Part shown: positions 17,660 through 27,578 of the stretch, in pieces
How the letters are laid out: each line of letters begins with the position of its first letter
Numbering within the stretch: position 1 is the first letter of the stretch
Assembly (NCBI GenBank): GCA_905211485.1
Contig: CAJMAW010000001.1
Coordinates: 1 to 64,000, forward strand
DNA from: an uncultured Lentisphaeria bacterium
GTDB taxonomy: Bacteria > Verrucomicrobiota > Lentisphaeria > Victivallales > UBA1829
DNA: 64,000 nucleotides
Reading direction: 5' to 3'
Translations under genes and position numbers: made by a program
The notes under the pieces: generated by a model
Seen by the model: only the letters and a program-made list of their open reading frames with translations
Databases searched by the model: none
Told to the model about the DNA's origin: nothing

Positions 17660-19746
17660 ATGTCATACTCTGTTGACGAACATATGGATTCCCGTCCTGA
17701 TGGCAGCCGTGATTCCGCGGGTGCTCCCGCGCCTTTCGGAGCGCTTCCGAACAGGCGGCAGCTTGCGTGGCAGGAAATGGGTATGTACGCCTTCATCCAT
17801 TTCGGGGTCAATACGTTCACCGGGCGCGAGTGGGGCGACGGAAGCGAAGCGGAGGAACTTTTTCACCCCACGGCCCTGGATTGTGAACAGTGGTGCCGGA
17901 TTCTCCGCGATGCCGGATTCAAGGGGGTTGTTCTGACGGCGAAGCATCATGACGGTTTCTGTCTCTGGCCCAGCCGTTTTACGACTCATTCGGTCCAGTC
18001 TTCCAAATGGCGCGGCGGCTGTGGTGATGTGGTCGGCGATCTGGCAGCGGCCGCGAGGAAATACGGGTTGAAGCTTGGGGTGTATCTCTCCCTCTGGGAC
18101 CGCCATGAAAAGACCTACGGGCAGGGAGGTCCGTACAATGAATTCTACCTGGCCCAGCTTAGGGAACTGCTCGGCGCCTTCGGCGGAGAAAACGGCAGGG
18201 ACATTTTCATCGTGTGGTTTGACGGCGCCTGCGGAGAAGGAAACGCCAGCAATATGACTTTCCCGGCATTGCGGAGCTGATCCATGAACTGGCCCCGGAA
18301 GCCGTCATACTCGGGCATCTGGGGGAATACCGCGACATCCGCTGGTGCGGCAACGAAAAAGGCTTTGCCGGATCTCCGAACTGGGCAACATTGAACGATT
18401 ACAGCAAGGGGCCCGGAGGCGGCCTTCTGAACGGACACGTCAACGGAATTCACTGGTGGCCTTCGGAAGTGGACGTTTCCATTCGCCCCGGCTGGTTTTA
18501 TCACCCGGAGGAGGATCCCCTGGTGCATTCGCTGGAACACCTCCTGGAGATTTTCTACCACTCTGTGGGACGCGGATCCTGCCTGAATCTGAATATCCCT
18601 CCCGACCGCCGCGGACTGATTGCCGATCCCGACGCCGAACGGCTCCATGAATTCCATCTGGTGCTGAAACGGACATTTGAACACAATCTGGCAGCGGGGG
18701 CGGAAGTTACGACCTCCAGCGAACGCGCTCCGGACTTCCGCGGAGAACGGATGACGGATGGAAATCCGGAAACGTTCTGGGCGGTGGAGGATGGTGTTAC
18801 CGAATGTGAAGCCGTTCTCGAATTCGGGGAAATCCGTCGTCTGAATGTGGTGTCTCTGAAGGAATATACGCAGCTCGGGCAGCGCGTGGCGGCATTTACC
18901 GTCGATTTCAGAAACTCTTCCGGAGAATGGGAGAAGCTGCTGGAGGACAGCACGATTTCCTTCCGGAAAATTCTCCGCACGAAAACGGTCGAGACCGCCG
19001 CCCTCCGGCTCCGGATCACCCATGCTCTCGCCTGTCCCTGCATCCGAGAATTCTCCGCATACTATCAGCCTCCGATCCTGAGCGCGCCTTCCATCTCACG
19101 CGATCCGGACGGAACGATCCGCATCAGCGCTCCGAATGATGAGGTTTCCATTCACTATACGCTGGACGGTACTCGGCCCACAGTTTCCTCCCCTCTGTAC
19201 ACCGGGCCCTTCCAGATCCGGGATTCCGGTTTTCTCCGGGCCGTTTCTGTGCTACGGCCCGGTTGCGGGGCAAACGCCTTTCCTGAAATCCGGAGCAACC
19301 CGGAAGCCAGTCTCCGTTTCGGCAGAGTCCTGGAACACTGCCGCGTCCTGGGGGCGGACAGTGAGTTGGATGAGGCTCATTCCCGTGATCATGCCGTTTC
19401 CGCCGACGACCGGATCTGGATGACGGCGCAATCCGGATCGTATCCTCACTGGATTTCCATTGACATCGGCGAAACACAGCTTGTCCGCGGCATCCTTTTC
19501 ACCCCTTCCGTCTTCCGCGGGACCTGTCTGGGGCCGATTCGCCGTTACCGGATTCTTGCGGGCGATTCCACGGACCTGATCCGGACTCCTGTGGCGGAGG
19601 GAATCTTCGACAACATGCAGAACAATCCCGTTCCGCAGGCCATTGTATTCTCCAGCCCGCTTTCCGCCCGTTACTTCCGTTTCGAGGCTTTGGAATCGGC
19701 GGACGGCGGATGCCAAGCCTCCGCGGCACGGATTGAAATTCTCTGA
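17660..19746 (+). pseudogene. Alpha-L-fucosidase, GH29, with carbohydrate-binding tail; single-base frameshift
   Basis: The gene begins with a strong AGGAGG eight bases before ATG 17660. Its GH29 part shows AWQEMGMYAFIHFGVNTFTG, LTAKHHDGFCLWPS and the nucleophile-containing WFDGACGEG. The frame closes at 18280 with unrelated residues, while the next frame resumes exactly where expected (YDFPGIAELIHEL, then WPSEVDVSIRPGWFYHPEED) and stays open to 19746. One base is missing near 18251-18252 (AGCAATATGAC; AGCAAATATGAC would restore the frame). The restored protein would be about 695 residues, with discoidin-like modules and a chitobiase C-terminal-like segment (VSIHYTLDGTRPTVSSPLYT). No export signal is evident. 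This is true decay or an assembly error; no slippery heptamer supports programmed frameshifting. Confidence 0.85.
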
Positions 19747-19973
19747 TCTTTTCTCTTTGTCCCGCCGTTTGCGGAAGAAAATGGACGGACGGGCATATGG
19801 CGCCGTGGAGAAAAAAGTGGTTTGTTGTGGATAAAGGTGGATAAAGGAAAACGGGATCTCAGCGCCTGTGCTTAGTGCCGCTTCTCCGGAACGTGAGACG
19901 CGGGGGATGTGAGATTACATGAGAGGATGTGACGACAATATGGAACTGTGAACACTCGGAAGAAAGGTATGAT

Positions 19974-20064
19974 TGGCGGAGAGAAGGAGATTCGAACTCC
20001 TGGTCCGGAAAAACCGGACAACGGTTTTCGAGACCGCCGCCTTCGACCGCTCAGCCATCTCTCC
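19974..20064 (-). tRNA. tRNA-Ser (CGA)
   Basis: A 91-base class II tRNA with encoded CCA. The acceptor arm GGAGAGA pairs with TCTCTCC, the anticodon loop is TCTCGAAAA (anticodon CGA), the long variable arm is TTGTCCGGTTTTTCCGGACC, and the T loop reads AGTTCGAATCT. Confidence 0.97.
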
Positions 20065-20491
20065 GTTCCAATGATGATGGAAGACATAATATGCCTCCTG
20101 TAAAACATTTTTTCAAGTCATCCGCCGGGAAAATCCTCTGAATCTGTCCTGAAAAAAACTGTTTGATAAAACGATCCGCAGGACTATATTACATTCCCTG
20201 AGCCGCACTTCCTCCCTGCAGCGGAGAATTTGCGGAAGTTTGCAGGAATCTGAAAAAGTTTTGTGCAGGAAAATTTTTCCGGAGGGACTCCCTCTCCTTT
20301 AGGCTCCTCTTCCGCCGTCACTCCGTCTCCGTTCGGAGGACGGGTGAGAACCGGGACATTTTGTGCGCGCGGCGCCTTCTCTTCCTCCCCGTGCGCATGA
20401 CGGACCCCGGATCTCGGGAAAAGGATGCTTCTTTGAAAGTGAAAAATCTTGCGGATGGTGACGGGGGAAGGGAAAGGACTGTTTTTTTCCG
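20065..20491. promoter_or_regulatory. Divergent promoter region, tRNA-Ser and efflux operon
   Basis: No gene is seen in these 427 bases. For the minus-strand tRNA, TTGAAA (20111-20116) and TATTAT (20086-20091) occur with a long 19-base spacer. For the plus-strand efflux operon, TTGATA (20163-20168) and TATATT (20185-20190) have a 16-base spacer, about 300 bases before the first ATG. Both are near-consensus, but neither is proven. Confidence 0.4.
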
Positions 20492-21487
20492 ATGCCGAAG
20501 AAAATTATCTTGATTGCTCTGCTGTGCGCGTGCGCACTGATCGCGGGAATGCTTTATTTCGCCAAACGCGGAGAAGCCCGGGAGCAGAATCATCAGCTTG
20601 TGATGTACGGGAATGTGGACATCCGTCAGGCATCGCTCGGCTTCCGTGTGTCCGGGCGCATCCGGAAGCTGTATGTGGATGAGGGCGATTCGGTCAAAAC
20701 GGGTCAGCTTCTGGGGGAGCTGGATCCGGCCGTCTTTGAAGCCGCGTGCGCGCTTGCGAAAGGGGAACTGGCTCAGGCTCAAGCAAGATACGACAAACTG
20801 AAGAACGGATACCGCGCGGAGGAGATCGCCCAGGCGAAGGCTCTGGTGGAGGAAACCACCGCGCTGCTGAAAGACGCCGCTTCGGATCATGAGAGAAATT
20901 CGGATCTGATTGCGAAAAATATTGTTTCGACAAAGGATTTTGATGCGTCCCTGTCCAAACGCGATCAGGCCAGGGCGCGTCTGGACCTGACCCTTGCGCG
21001 TTATGAACAGATGAAAAACGGGTACCGTGTGGAGGAAATTGAAGAGGCCAGAGCCGCGGTCGAGTCGGCGCGCGCGCTTCTGGACGCACGGGAAATCGAT
21101 CTCAAGGATGCGCATCTGTATGCGCCTTCGGAAGGAATCGTGCAGACCCGGGTGCTGGAAGAGGGGGTGATCGCGGGGGCGGGGAATACGGTCTTCACGC
21201 TGACGCTGAATGATCCCGTCTGGGTGAGAGCCTATGTTTCGGAGAAGGAACTCGGGCTGATTCATCCCGGCATGGAGGTGGAACTGTATACCGACTCCAG
21301 GAAGGGCGTTGCCGCGAAGGGGAAAATCGGATTTATTTCTCCCGTTGCCGAGTTTACTCCGAAGACGGTTGAGACAGCCACGCTCAGGACGGATCTGGTC
21401 TACCGCCTGAGAGTCGTTGTGGAGAATCCGGACGGTTCCCTGCGCCAGGGGATGCCGGTCACGCTCAAAATCAAACTGGACCGCTGA
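20492..21487 (+). CDS. HlyD/YbhG-type periplasmic adaptor of an ABC efflux system
   Basis: A 331-residue membrane fusion protein. An N-terminal anchor (KKIILIALLCACALIAGML) is followed by a biotinyl-lipoyl-like half (VSGRIRKLYVDEGDSVKTGQ), a long alpha-helical hairpin with two similar repeats (YDKLKNGYRAEEIAQAKALV and YEQMKNGYRVEEIEEARAAV), the second lipoyl half (LYAPSEGIVQTRVLEEG) and a C-terminal barrel. It should bridge the inner-membrane transporter encoded by the next three genes to an outer-membrane channel. It is the first gene of the operon, with the next ATG two bases after its stop. No TolC-like gene is nearby, so the channel must be encoded elsewhere. Confidence 0.9.
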   Translation: MPKKIILIALLCACALIAGMLYFAKRGEAREQNHQLVMYGNVDIRQASLGFRVSGRIRKLYVDEGDSVKTGQLLGELDPAVFEAACALAKGELAQAQARYDKLKNGYRAEEIAQAKALVEETTALLKDAASDHERNSDLIAKNIVSTKDFDASLSKRDQARARLDLTLARYEQMKNGYRVEEIEEARAAVESARALLDAREIDLKDAHLYAPSEGIVQTRVLEEGVIAGAGNTVFTLTLNDPVWVRAYVSEKELGLIHPGMEVELYTDSRKGVAAKGKIGFISPVAEFTPKTVETATLRTDLVYRLRVVVENPDGSLRQGMPVTLKIKLDR

Positions 21488-21489
21488 CT

Positions 21490-23400
21490 ATGACGATGTC
21501 CGACATTGTCGAAATCACCGGTCTGACAAAGACCTTCAACGGTCAGACGGCTCTGGACAATCTGAGCCTTTCCCTTCCGCAGGGGAAAATCACCGGCCTG
21601 GTCGGACCCGACGGAGCCGGGAAAACCACCCTGATCCGCGTCATCACGGGATTGATGAAACCGGATTCCGGTTCGGTCCGCGTTGCCGGATGGAATGTCT
21701 TCTCCGGGGAGAAGTCGAACCTCGTCGGCCGGATCGGATATATGCCGCAGAAATTCGGTCTTTATGAAGACCTCAGTGTCCTGGAGAATCTCCGCCTTTA
21801 CGCCCGGCTTCACGACCTTTCCGCGGAAGAGGAGGCAGGCGCCTTTGAAAAAATGCTCGAATTCACCGATCTCAAACGCTTTACCGGCCGTCTTGCGGGA
21901 AGACTCTCCGGCGGAATGAAGCAGAAGCTGGGACTGGCATGCGCACTGCTGGGGCATCCGGGACTTCTGCTGCTGGATGAACCCGGAGTCGGAGTCGATC
22001 CCGTTTCGCGCAGAGAGCTCTGGGCGATGGTGAAGAGTCTGATGGACGGCAGAATGAGCATCCTGTGGTCCACTTCCTATCTCGACGAAGCGGAACGGTG
22101 TGACAAGGTTATTCTGCTGAACGAGGGGAAAATCCTTTTTTCGGGCGTCCCGGCGGATCTGACTTCCCGCCTCGAAGGGCGCGTGATGCTGTTTCAGCCG
22201 AAGAGTGGAGACAAGAGAAGAGCGCTGGGGGGATTCCTCCGCCGGAATGACGTCGCGGATGCAGTGATCCAGGGCGCTTCCATCCGCCTTGTCTTCCGCT
22301 GTCCGGGGAATCCCGGAACGGAGGAAACAGATGAAACTTCGGAACTTCCGGAAATGGAGAAACTTGCAGGAATAGCGGCTCAGCCTGTGGAAACGGTCCG
22401 TTCCTCAGAGCTTTCCGGAGTCCGTCCCTTTTCCACGGAGGAGAAGGAGGCTGAAGACGGAGTGTTTCTTCCCGTCCGGCCCCGTTTTGAGGATGCGTTC
22501 ATGGATCTCCTTGGTGGAAGTCCTCCTCCCGATTCCGCGCTCGCGGGATTTTTCCCAGACTGCGGCAGAGGATCCGAAATCGTGGTCCGTGCAGATTCCC
22601 TGACGAAACGATACGGTTCCTTCACCGCCGCCGACAGGATTTCCTTCCGGATCCGCCGCGGAGAGATCTTCGGTCTGCTCGGCCCGAACGGGGCGGGGAA
22701 GTCCACCACCTTCAAAATGCTCTGCGGACTGATCAGGGCAAGTTCCGGATCGGCTTCGATTGAAGGATTCGATCTGATGAAATCCGCGTCGCTCGCCCGC
22801 AGCCGCATCGGCTATATGGCGCAGAAGTTTTCTCTTTACGAAGGATTGAGCCTGAAGCAGAATCTGGATTTCTTTGCCGGAATTTACGGACTCTCAGGAA
22901 AACGGGCGGCGGAAAGAATCGGACGCATGACGGAAATCTTCGGTTTCAAGGAGTATCTGAATGAAAACGCCGGAGATCTGCCGCTGGGATTCAAACAGCG
23001 CCTTTCACTCGCGTGCGCCGTAATGCACAATCCTTCGGTGCTGTTCCTGGATGAACCGACTTCCGGAGTTTCACCTGTCACGCGGAGGGAATTCTGGATC
23101 CATATCAACAGCCTGGTGGAGAAGGGGGTCACAGTCATGATTACGACGCATTTCATGGAGGAGGCTGAATACTGCGACCGGATCAGCCTGATCTACCGCG
23201 GGGAGGCCATTGCGGAAGGAACTCCGGATGAACTGAAGTCGAGAGTACGCGATGAATTCGTCCGTCCGGACCCGACGATGGAGGACGCGTTTATCGAACT
23301 CGTGTCTGGCGGCTCTTCCGCATCTTGCGGCTCTTCCGCATCTTGCGGCTTGTCTTTCTCTTGCTCCCCGTCCTTGCCCGGAAAGAAAGGAGCGGAATGA
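21490..23400 (+). CDS. YbhF-type ABC transporter ATPase with two fused nucleotide-binding domains
   Basis: A 636-residue protein containing two complete ATPase domains in tandem. Domain 1 has GPDGAGKTT, LSGGMKQKL and LLLLDEPGVGVDP; domain 2 (from about residue 360) has GPNGAGKST, a degenerate signature LPLGFKQRL and LFLDEPTSGVSP. This architecture matches YbhF/RbbA-like exporters that pair with two ABC-2 permeases, which follow here. The linker (about 270-350) is Glu/Pro-rich. The C-terminus carries an exact tandem duplication of 18 bases (23311-23328, 23329-23346) encoding GSSASC repeats and a Cys/Ser-rich tail unlike the family. The stop overlaps the next start by four bases. Confidence 0.9.
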   Translation: MTMSDIVEITGLTKTFNGQTALDNLSLSLPQGKITGLVGPDGAGKTTLIRVITGLMKPDSGSVRVAGWNVFSGEKSNLVGRIGYMPQKFGLYEDLSVLENLRLYARLHDLSAEEEAGAFEKMLEFTDLKRFTGRLAGRLSGGMKQKLGLACALLGHPGLLLLDEPGVGVDPVSRRELWAMVKSLMDGRMSILWSTSYLDEAERCDKVILLNEGKILFSGVPADLTSRLEGRVMLFQPKSGDKRRALGGFLRRNDVADAVIQGASIRLVFRCPGNPGTEETDETSELPEMEKLAGIAAQPVETVRSSELSGVRPFSTEEKEAEDGVFLPVRPRFEDAFMDLLGGSPPPDSALAGFFPDCGRGSEIVVRADSLTKRYGSFTAADRISFRIRRGEIFGLLGPNGAGKSTTFKMLCGLIRASSGSASIEGFDLMKSASLARSRIGYMAQKFSLYEGLSLKQNLDFFAGIYGLSGKRAAERIGRMTEIFGFKEYLNENAGDLPLGFKQRLSLACAVMHNPSVLFLDEPTSGVSPVTRREFWIHINSLVEKGVTVMITTHFMEEAEYCDRISLIYRGEAIAEGTPDELKSRVRDEFVRPDPTMEDAFIELVSGGSSASCGSSASCGLSFSCSPSLPGKKGAE

Positions 23401-24524
23401 AAAAAATGAGTTTCCCCAGACTCAAAGCTTTGATGGCGAAGGAAACATGTCAGATTTTCCGGGATCCCGGAAGCATTCTGGTGGCCTTTGTCCTGCCCGT
23501 GATCCTGATCATCATCTATGCCTATGCGGTTTCTCTTGACATGAACTGTCTGAGAATCGGGCTTGTGATTCAGGATGAAGGCAGTGCCGTGCGCGCTCTG
23601 GCGGGCGCCTTTGTCAGCGATCCTTTTCTGGAGGTGAAGGTCGATACGCGCAGGGAAGCGTTTGAAAAAGAGCTGATGAGCACGGAACTCCGCGGGATTG
23701 TCGTCATTCCCCCCGACTTCTCCCGGAAACTGGAGCAGGGGATTTCCATCCCCCCGCTGCAGGTCATTGCTGACGGAAGCGAACCCAATACGGCAAAATA
23801 TGTGTCGAACTACGCTTTCGGCGTATACCGGAACTTTCTGGAGCAGAATTCCATGCTGCGCGGGACGGGGAAGCGTCAGGATGTCTCTGTCGAAAGCCGG
23901 GTCTGGTACAATCCCCAGCTGGAGAGCAGGGATTTCCTTCTCCCGGGAGCCCTCGCCCTCATCATGACCGTCACCGGAACTCTTCTGACTGCGCTGGTCA
24001 TTTCCAGAGAATGGGAACGCGGAACCATGGAGGCGCTTCTCACCACTTCCGTGACCCGCGCCGAACTGCTGCTCGGGAAACTCATCCCGTATTTCATTCT
24101 GGGAATGCTTTCGATGATCATGTCCGCGGCGGGAATCATTTTGGTTTTCGGCGTGCCGTTCCACGGGTCGCTGCTGCTGCTTTTCAGTGTGGGAGCGGTC
24201 TTCATGCTGACGGCTCTGGGGCTGGGACTGCTGATTTCGACCGTTGCGCGCAATCAGTTCGTTGCCTGTCAGCTGGCACTTCTCCTCGCCTTCATGCCCA
24301 CACTCATGCTTTCCGGTTTCATTTTTGAAATCAACTCCATGCCGGGTGCAATTCAGATCCTGACGAAGATCATTCCGGCAAAATACTTCATCTCCTGTCT
24401 GCACAGCCTTTTCCTTGTGGGAAATGTCCGGGAGATCCTGATCCCGAACGTGATCTTCATGGCCCTTGTGAGCGTGCTGCTCATTCTCCTGACTTTCTGG
24501 AGAACCCGCCGGAATCTGGAGTGA
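23397..24524 (+). CDS. ABC-2 type permease, YbhS-like
   Basis: A 375-residue inner-membrane permease with one N-terminal helix (FVLPVILIIIYAYAVSLD), a periplasmic domain of about 150 residues and five C-terminal helices, the ABC2_membrane_3 layout. Conserved family segments include REWERGTMEALLTTSVTRAE and LLAFMPTLMLSGFIFEI. I start at ATG 23397, which overlaps the ATPase stop (ATGA) and follows AAAGGAG; the longer frame lies inside the ATPase tail. It would form the translocation pore with the second permease downstream. An alternative start is ATG 23406. Confidence 0.88.
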   Translation: MKKMSFPRLKALMAKETCQIFRDPGSILVAFVLPVILIIIYAYAVSLDMNCLRIGLVIQDEGSAVRALAGAFVSDPFLEVKVDTRREAFEKELMSTELRGIVVIPPDFSRKLEQGISIPPLQVIADGSEPNTAKYVSNYAFGVYRNFLEQNSMLRGTGKRQDVSVESRVWYNPQLESRDFLLPGALALIMTVTGTLLTALVISREWERGTMEALLTTSVTRAELLLGKLIPYFILGMLSMIMSAAGIILVFGVPFHGSLLLLFSVGAVFMLTALGLGLLISTVARNQFVACQLALLLAFMPTLMLSGFIFEINSMPGAIQILTKIIPAKYFISCLHSLFLVGNVREILIPNVIFMALVSVLLILLTFWRTRRNLE

Positions 24525-24602
24525 GAAATGAAAGACGGCTTCCCCCCCCGGAAACAGCCTTTTTCCCCATTCCCCGCCCCCCCCTCCCGCGTAAACCGGG
24601 AA

Positions 24603-24634
24603 GGAATGCCTGAGAAGATATATGGAATGCCTGA
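24603..24634. repeat. 21-bp-spaced direct repeat between the two permease genes
   Basis: GGAATGCCTGA occurs at 24603-24613 and 24624-24634, exactly two helical turns apart, in the 272-base gap between the permease genes. Three TGAATC motifs follow near 24695-24720. It could be an operator or a decayed repeat; the gap holds no gene. Confidence 0.4.
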
Positions 24635-24796
24635 AGAAAAAGAGAGAAATGAAGAACATGAAAGAAAATATAAGGATGAAAACGGGATCCGTCCCTGAAT
24701 CCTTGAATCATTCTGAATCATCAGGAAGAAGTTAAGACGTGAAGGACCCGGGAAACATCACTTTCCCCGAGTCATTGGAAGGAGTATTTGGAGTCA

Positions 24797-25969
24797 ATGG
24801 TGTTTCTTCGGATTAAGACACTTGTCATCAAGGAAATGCAGACCATCCTGCGGGATGTGAAGACGCGGATCATTATTATTGTCCCGCCTCTGCTTCAGCT
24901 CTTCATTTTTTCTTTTGCCTCGACCATGGAGATCCGGAATATTTCCCTGGGGATTCTCAACCGGGACACCGGACCCGAGGCTTCGCGCCTGACGGAATCC
25001 TTCCGGAATTCCCCATATTTCACAAGTCTTACCTTCCTGGAAACCGAAGCGCAGGCGGAAACATTCATGGATACTCAGCAGGGAGTGGGGGTGCTGCACT
25101 TCCCGCCGGATTTCTCCCAGCGCCTGCAGAACGGGGAGAAGAGTTCCGTTTTGCTTACTCTGGACGGACGCAAAAGCAACGTTGCCCAGATCGTCAGCGG
25201 CTATGTGACGGAAATCATTGCTTCGCGCGTTCTCTTCCGCAATGCGATTACCGGCGGCGCCACCGCTTCTTCTTCTTCTTCTTCTTCCTCCTCTTCCGAC
25301 TCCCTGCAGAAGGAATTCCTGGACTACCAGCCTTTCGTCATCACGCGGAACTGGTACAATCCGAATCTGGAATATATGTGGTTCACTCTCCCGTGCCTGA
25401 TCGGGATTCTCTGCATGGTGATGGGTATCACCATCCCGGCGCTTTCCGTTGCCAGGGAACGGGAGTTCGGCACCTTCGACCAGCTGCTGGTTTCCCCTCT
25501 GAGTACCACCGAAATCCTGATCGGGAAAACCGTCCCTTCGCTCCTGATCGGACTCGTTCAGGCAACGGGAATGTTTCTTGCCACAGTGCTCTGCTTCCGG
25601 ATTCCCTTCATCGGTTCGCTCCTGATGCTGTATCTGAGCATTGCGGTATTCATCTGTTCGGTGACCGGAGTGGGCCTGTTCATTTCCTCTCTGAGCAAGA
25701 CGCAGCAGCAGGCGATACTCGGGGTTTTTGTCTTCACCGTTCCTGCCGTGATGATTTCCGGATACGCTACTCCCGTCGAAAACATGCCGGAATGGCTCCA
25801 GTGGATTTCCCTGGCGGATCCGCTCCGGTATTTCCTCGTTCTGATCAAGGGGATTTTCCTGAAGAACATGACCTGGAACGTCGCCTTTGAAAATCTTCTT
25901 CCCCTTGCGGGGCTGACAGTGGTTTTTCTGCTCTTCGCCGGATGGTTTTTCAAACGGAAACTGGATTGA
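24797..25969 (+). CDS. ABC-2 type permease, YbhR-like
   Basis: A 390-residue second permease with the same layout as its neighbour: helix 1 (IIIVPPLLQLFIFSFAST), a periplasmic domain and five C-terminal helices, with AREREFGTFDQLLVSPLSTT and MISGYATPVENMPEWLQ. A run of eleven serines, mostly encoded by TCT repeats (25267-25299), sits in the periplasmic domain and looks like a microsatellite insertion. I choose ATG 24797; a TTG at 24790 preceded closely by AAGGAG is an alternative. The 272-base gap from the previous gene is unusual for this operon type and could contain an internal promoter. It ends convergently with the phosphate transporter gene. Confidence 0.87.
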   Translation: MVFLRIKTLVIKEMQTILRDVKTRIIIIVPPLLQLFIFSFASTMEIRNISLGILNRDTGPEASRLTESFRNSPYFTSLTFLETEAQAETFMDTQQGVGVLHFPPDFSQRLQNGEKSSVLLTLDGRKSNVAQIVSGYVTEIIASRVLFRNAITGGATASSSSSSSSSSDSLQKEFLDYQPFVITRNWYNPNLEYMWFTLPCLIGILCMVMGITIPALSVAREREFGTFDQLLVSPLSTTEILIGKTVPSLLIGLVQATGMFLATVLCFRIPFIGSLLMLYLSIAVFICSVTGVGLFISSLSKTQQQAILGVFVFTVPAVMISGYATPVENMPEWLQWISLADPLRYFLVLIKGIFLKNMTWNVAFENLLPLAGLTVVFLLFAGWFFKRKLD

Positions 25970-26039
25970 CGAGACGGGCAGCTTTTCTCCGACATCTCTT
26001 TTTTCCCCCCGCTTTCTGTTTCAGTTCCAGGAAACGGAT

Positions 26040-27560
26040 TCAGGAAACGGAGAAGATAAAGAGCATTGCGCGGAAGATTCCGATGGTCAGGACCACCGAG
26101 GCCGGAATGGTGATCAGCCACCCGAGAATGATTTTGGAGAGCACCGCCAGATGCACATTCCGCGCTCCCTTGGAAAGACCCGCTCCGGTGATGGCGCCTG
26201 TCGCGGCATGGGTTGTACTGATCGGGAGGCCGAGAGCGGACGCCCCCACCACAGTCGTCGCGACGGAGAAATCGACGCAGAATCCGCTGGCGTTGCTGAT
26301 GGTTGTGATTTTTTCCCCCAGCGTTTTCATGACTCTGTGCCCGAGGACGGAGATTCCCGCTGCCATGGCCAGTCCCCCGAGAATCAGGATCCAGAGCGGC
26401 ATGGCGGTATCGAAGGATTCCGGAATCCCGTTCGCCTCCACCACCATGCAGATGGCGAGAACCGGGCTGATGCTGTTGGCGACGTCATTGGACCCGATGG
26501 CGAAGGCGACATAGCAGGAACTGCCGATCTGAAGGTTTTTGAAGGCGTTCTGCACCCCGTGCGGCGTATCGTCGCAGGCTTTGAGCCATCGGTGGATGAA
26601 GGCGCGGCACTGGAAATAGATGGGGACCAGAAGCAGAAGACAGATGGACAGGACATGCCAGCGCTTCAGATAGAAGATGGCCGGAGCGTAACCGGAGAAT
26701 TCGCTGGAAAGGTTTTTTGCGGTCATGGACATTTTCCGGGCGGTTCTTTCGATGTCGTCGGCCATCAGGCTGAGCTTTTCGCTGTTGACGGGGGTTTCCT
26801 CTTCCTGAAGCGCGCGGTCCATTTTATCCATGAGGATCTGGATGTGCTGGGTGCCGTAGGCGATTCTGTCGGCCCGGTCGGTCTGGCGGTCGCGGCGTTC
26901 GACGGCGGATTTGGAGGCAAAGAGCTTGTCCGCGTCGATCCCGATGCTGTTCTTGAGCGATGTCAGGGTAAAGAGGGCGTAAATTCCCCCCACGATCGTC
27001 ACCGCCACCACAATCGGCAGCCAGAAGCGAACCCTTTTGATCGTTCCCGGTCCCGAACCGATGACGAAGCCTTCGATGAAACGGCTCAGCGAGAGGGAGA
27101 GAACCGCCGCTATCAGAGGCGAAAGCACCCATGCCAGCGCAATCATTCCCAGAACATCCCACTGCACGGTCTCCCAGCCCGCGATGAAGATGCTGATGCC
27201 CGTGAGACTGCCCACGATTGCATGCGAGGAACTCACCGGAAGGGATGTCAGAGTCGAAATGAACACGAAGACTCCTGACGCCATCAGCACGCTGATCATG
27301 GCGATGATGTACTCCTGCGGATTGTTGAACGTTGTCGGCGGGATCAGTCCGGAAACCAGTTTGACCGCCACGTTCCCACCGAGAATGAGGGCTCCCGCAA
27401 AGGTCACGAGACTGCCGATGAAGATTGCCGTCCGCATTTTCAGAGCCTTGGACCCGACGACCGGAGCGAAGGCGTTGGCTATGTCGTTTCCCCCGTTGTT
27501 GAACGCCATGAACGAGGCCGCCAGGGCTGCAAGGACGATATAAATAATGCCGTGTTCCAT
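26040..27560 (-). CDS. PiT-family inorganic phosphate transporter
   Basis: A 506-residue membrane protein with the two PiT signature repeats, NNGGNDIANAFAPVVG near the N-terminus and AIGSNDVANSISPVLA in the second half, the mark of H+/Na+-phosphate symporters. Between the halves lies a hydrophilic domain (about 190-300) with coiled-coil character (RTARKMSMTAKNLSSEFSG). The C-terminal half also has STTHAATGAITGAGLSKGA. It is 18 bases downstream of the solute-binding lipoprotein gene and so co-transcribed. Low-affinity phosphate uptake is expected, although some family members carry sulfate or metal-phosphate. Confidence 0.92.
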   Translation of the reverse strand: MEHGIIYIVLAALAASFMAFNNGGNDIANAFAPVVGSKALKMRTAIFIGSLVTFAGALILGGNVAVKLVSGLIPPTTFNNPQEYIIAMISVLMASGVFVFISTLTSLPVSSSHAIVGSLTGISIFIAGWETVQWDVLGMIALAWVLSPLIAAVLSLSLSRFIEGFVIGSGPGTIKRVRFWLPIVVAVTIVGGIYALFTLTSLKNSIGIDADKLFASKSAVERRDRQTDRADRIAYGTQHIQILMDKMDRALQEEETPVNSEKLSLMADDIERTARKMSMTAKNLSSEFSGYAPAIFYLKRWHVLSICLLLLVPIYFQCRAFIHRWLKACDDTPHGVQNAFKNLQIGSSCYVAFAIGSNDVANSISPVLAICMVVEANGIPESFDTAMPLWILILGGLAMAAGISVLGHRVMKTLGEKITTISNASGFCVDFSVATTVVGASALGLPISTTHAATGAITGAGLSKGARNVHLAVLSKIILGWLITIPASVVLTIGIFRAMLFIFSVS

Positions 27561-27578
27561 GATTTTCTTCCGTTTTTA

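Noticed and set aside
18240..18290. Programmed ribosomal frameshift in the fucosidase
   Set aside because: There is no slippery heptamer (AGCAATATG is not one) and no downstream stem-loop stands out; a lesion or sequence error is simpler.
25266..25304. Phase-variable repeat in the YbhR-like permease
   Set aside because: The unit is a trinucleotide, so length changes keep the frame and cannot switch the gene off.
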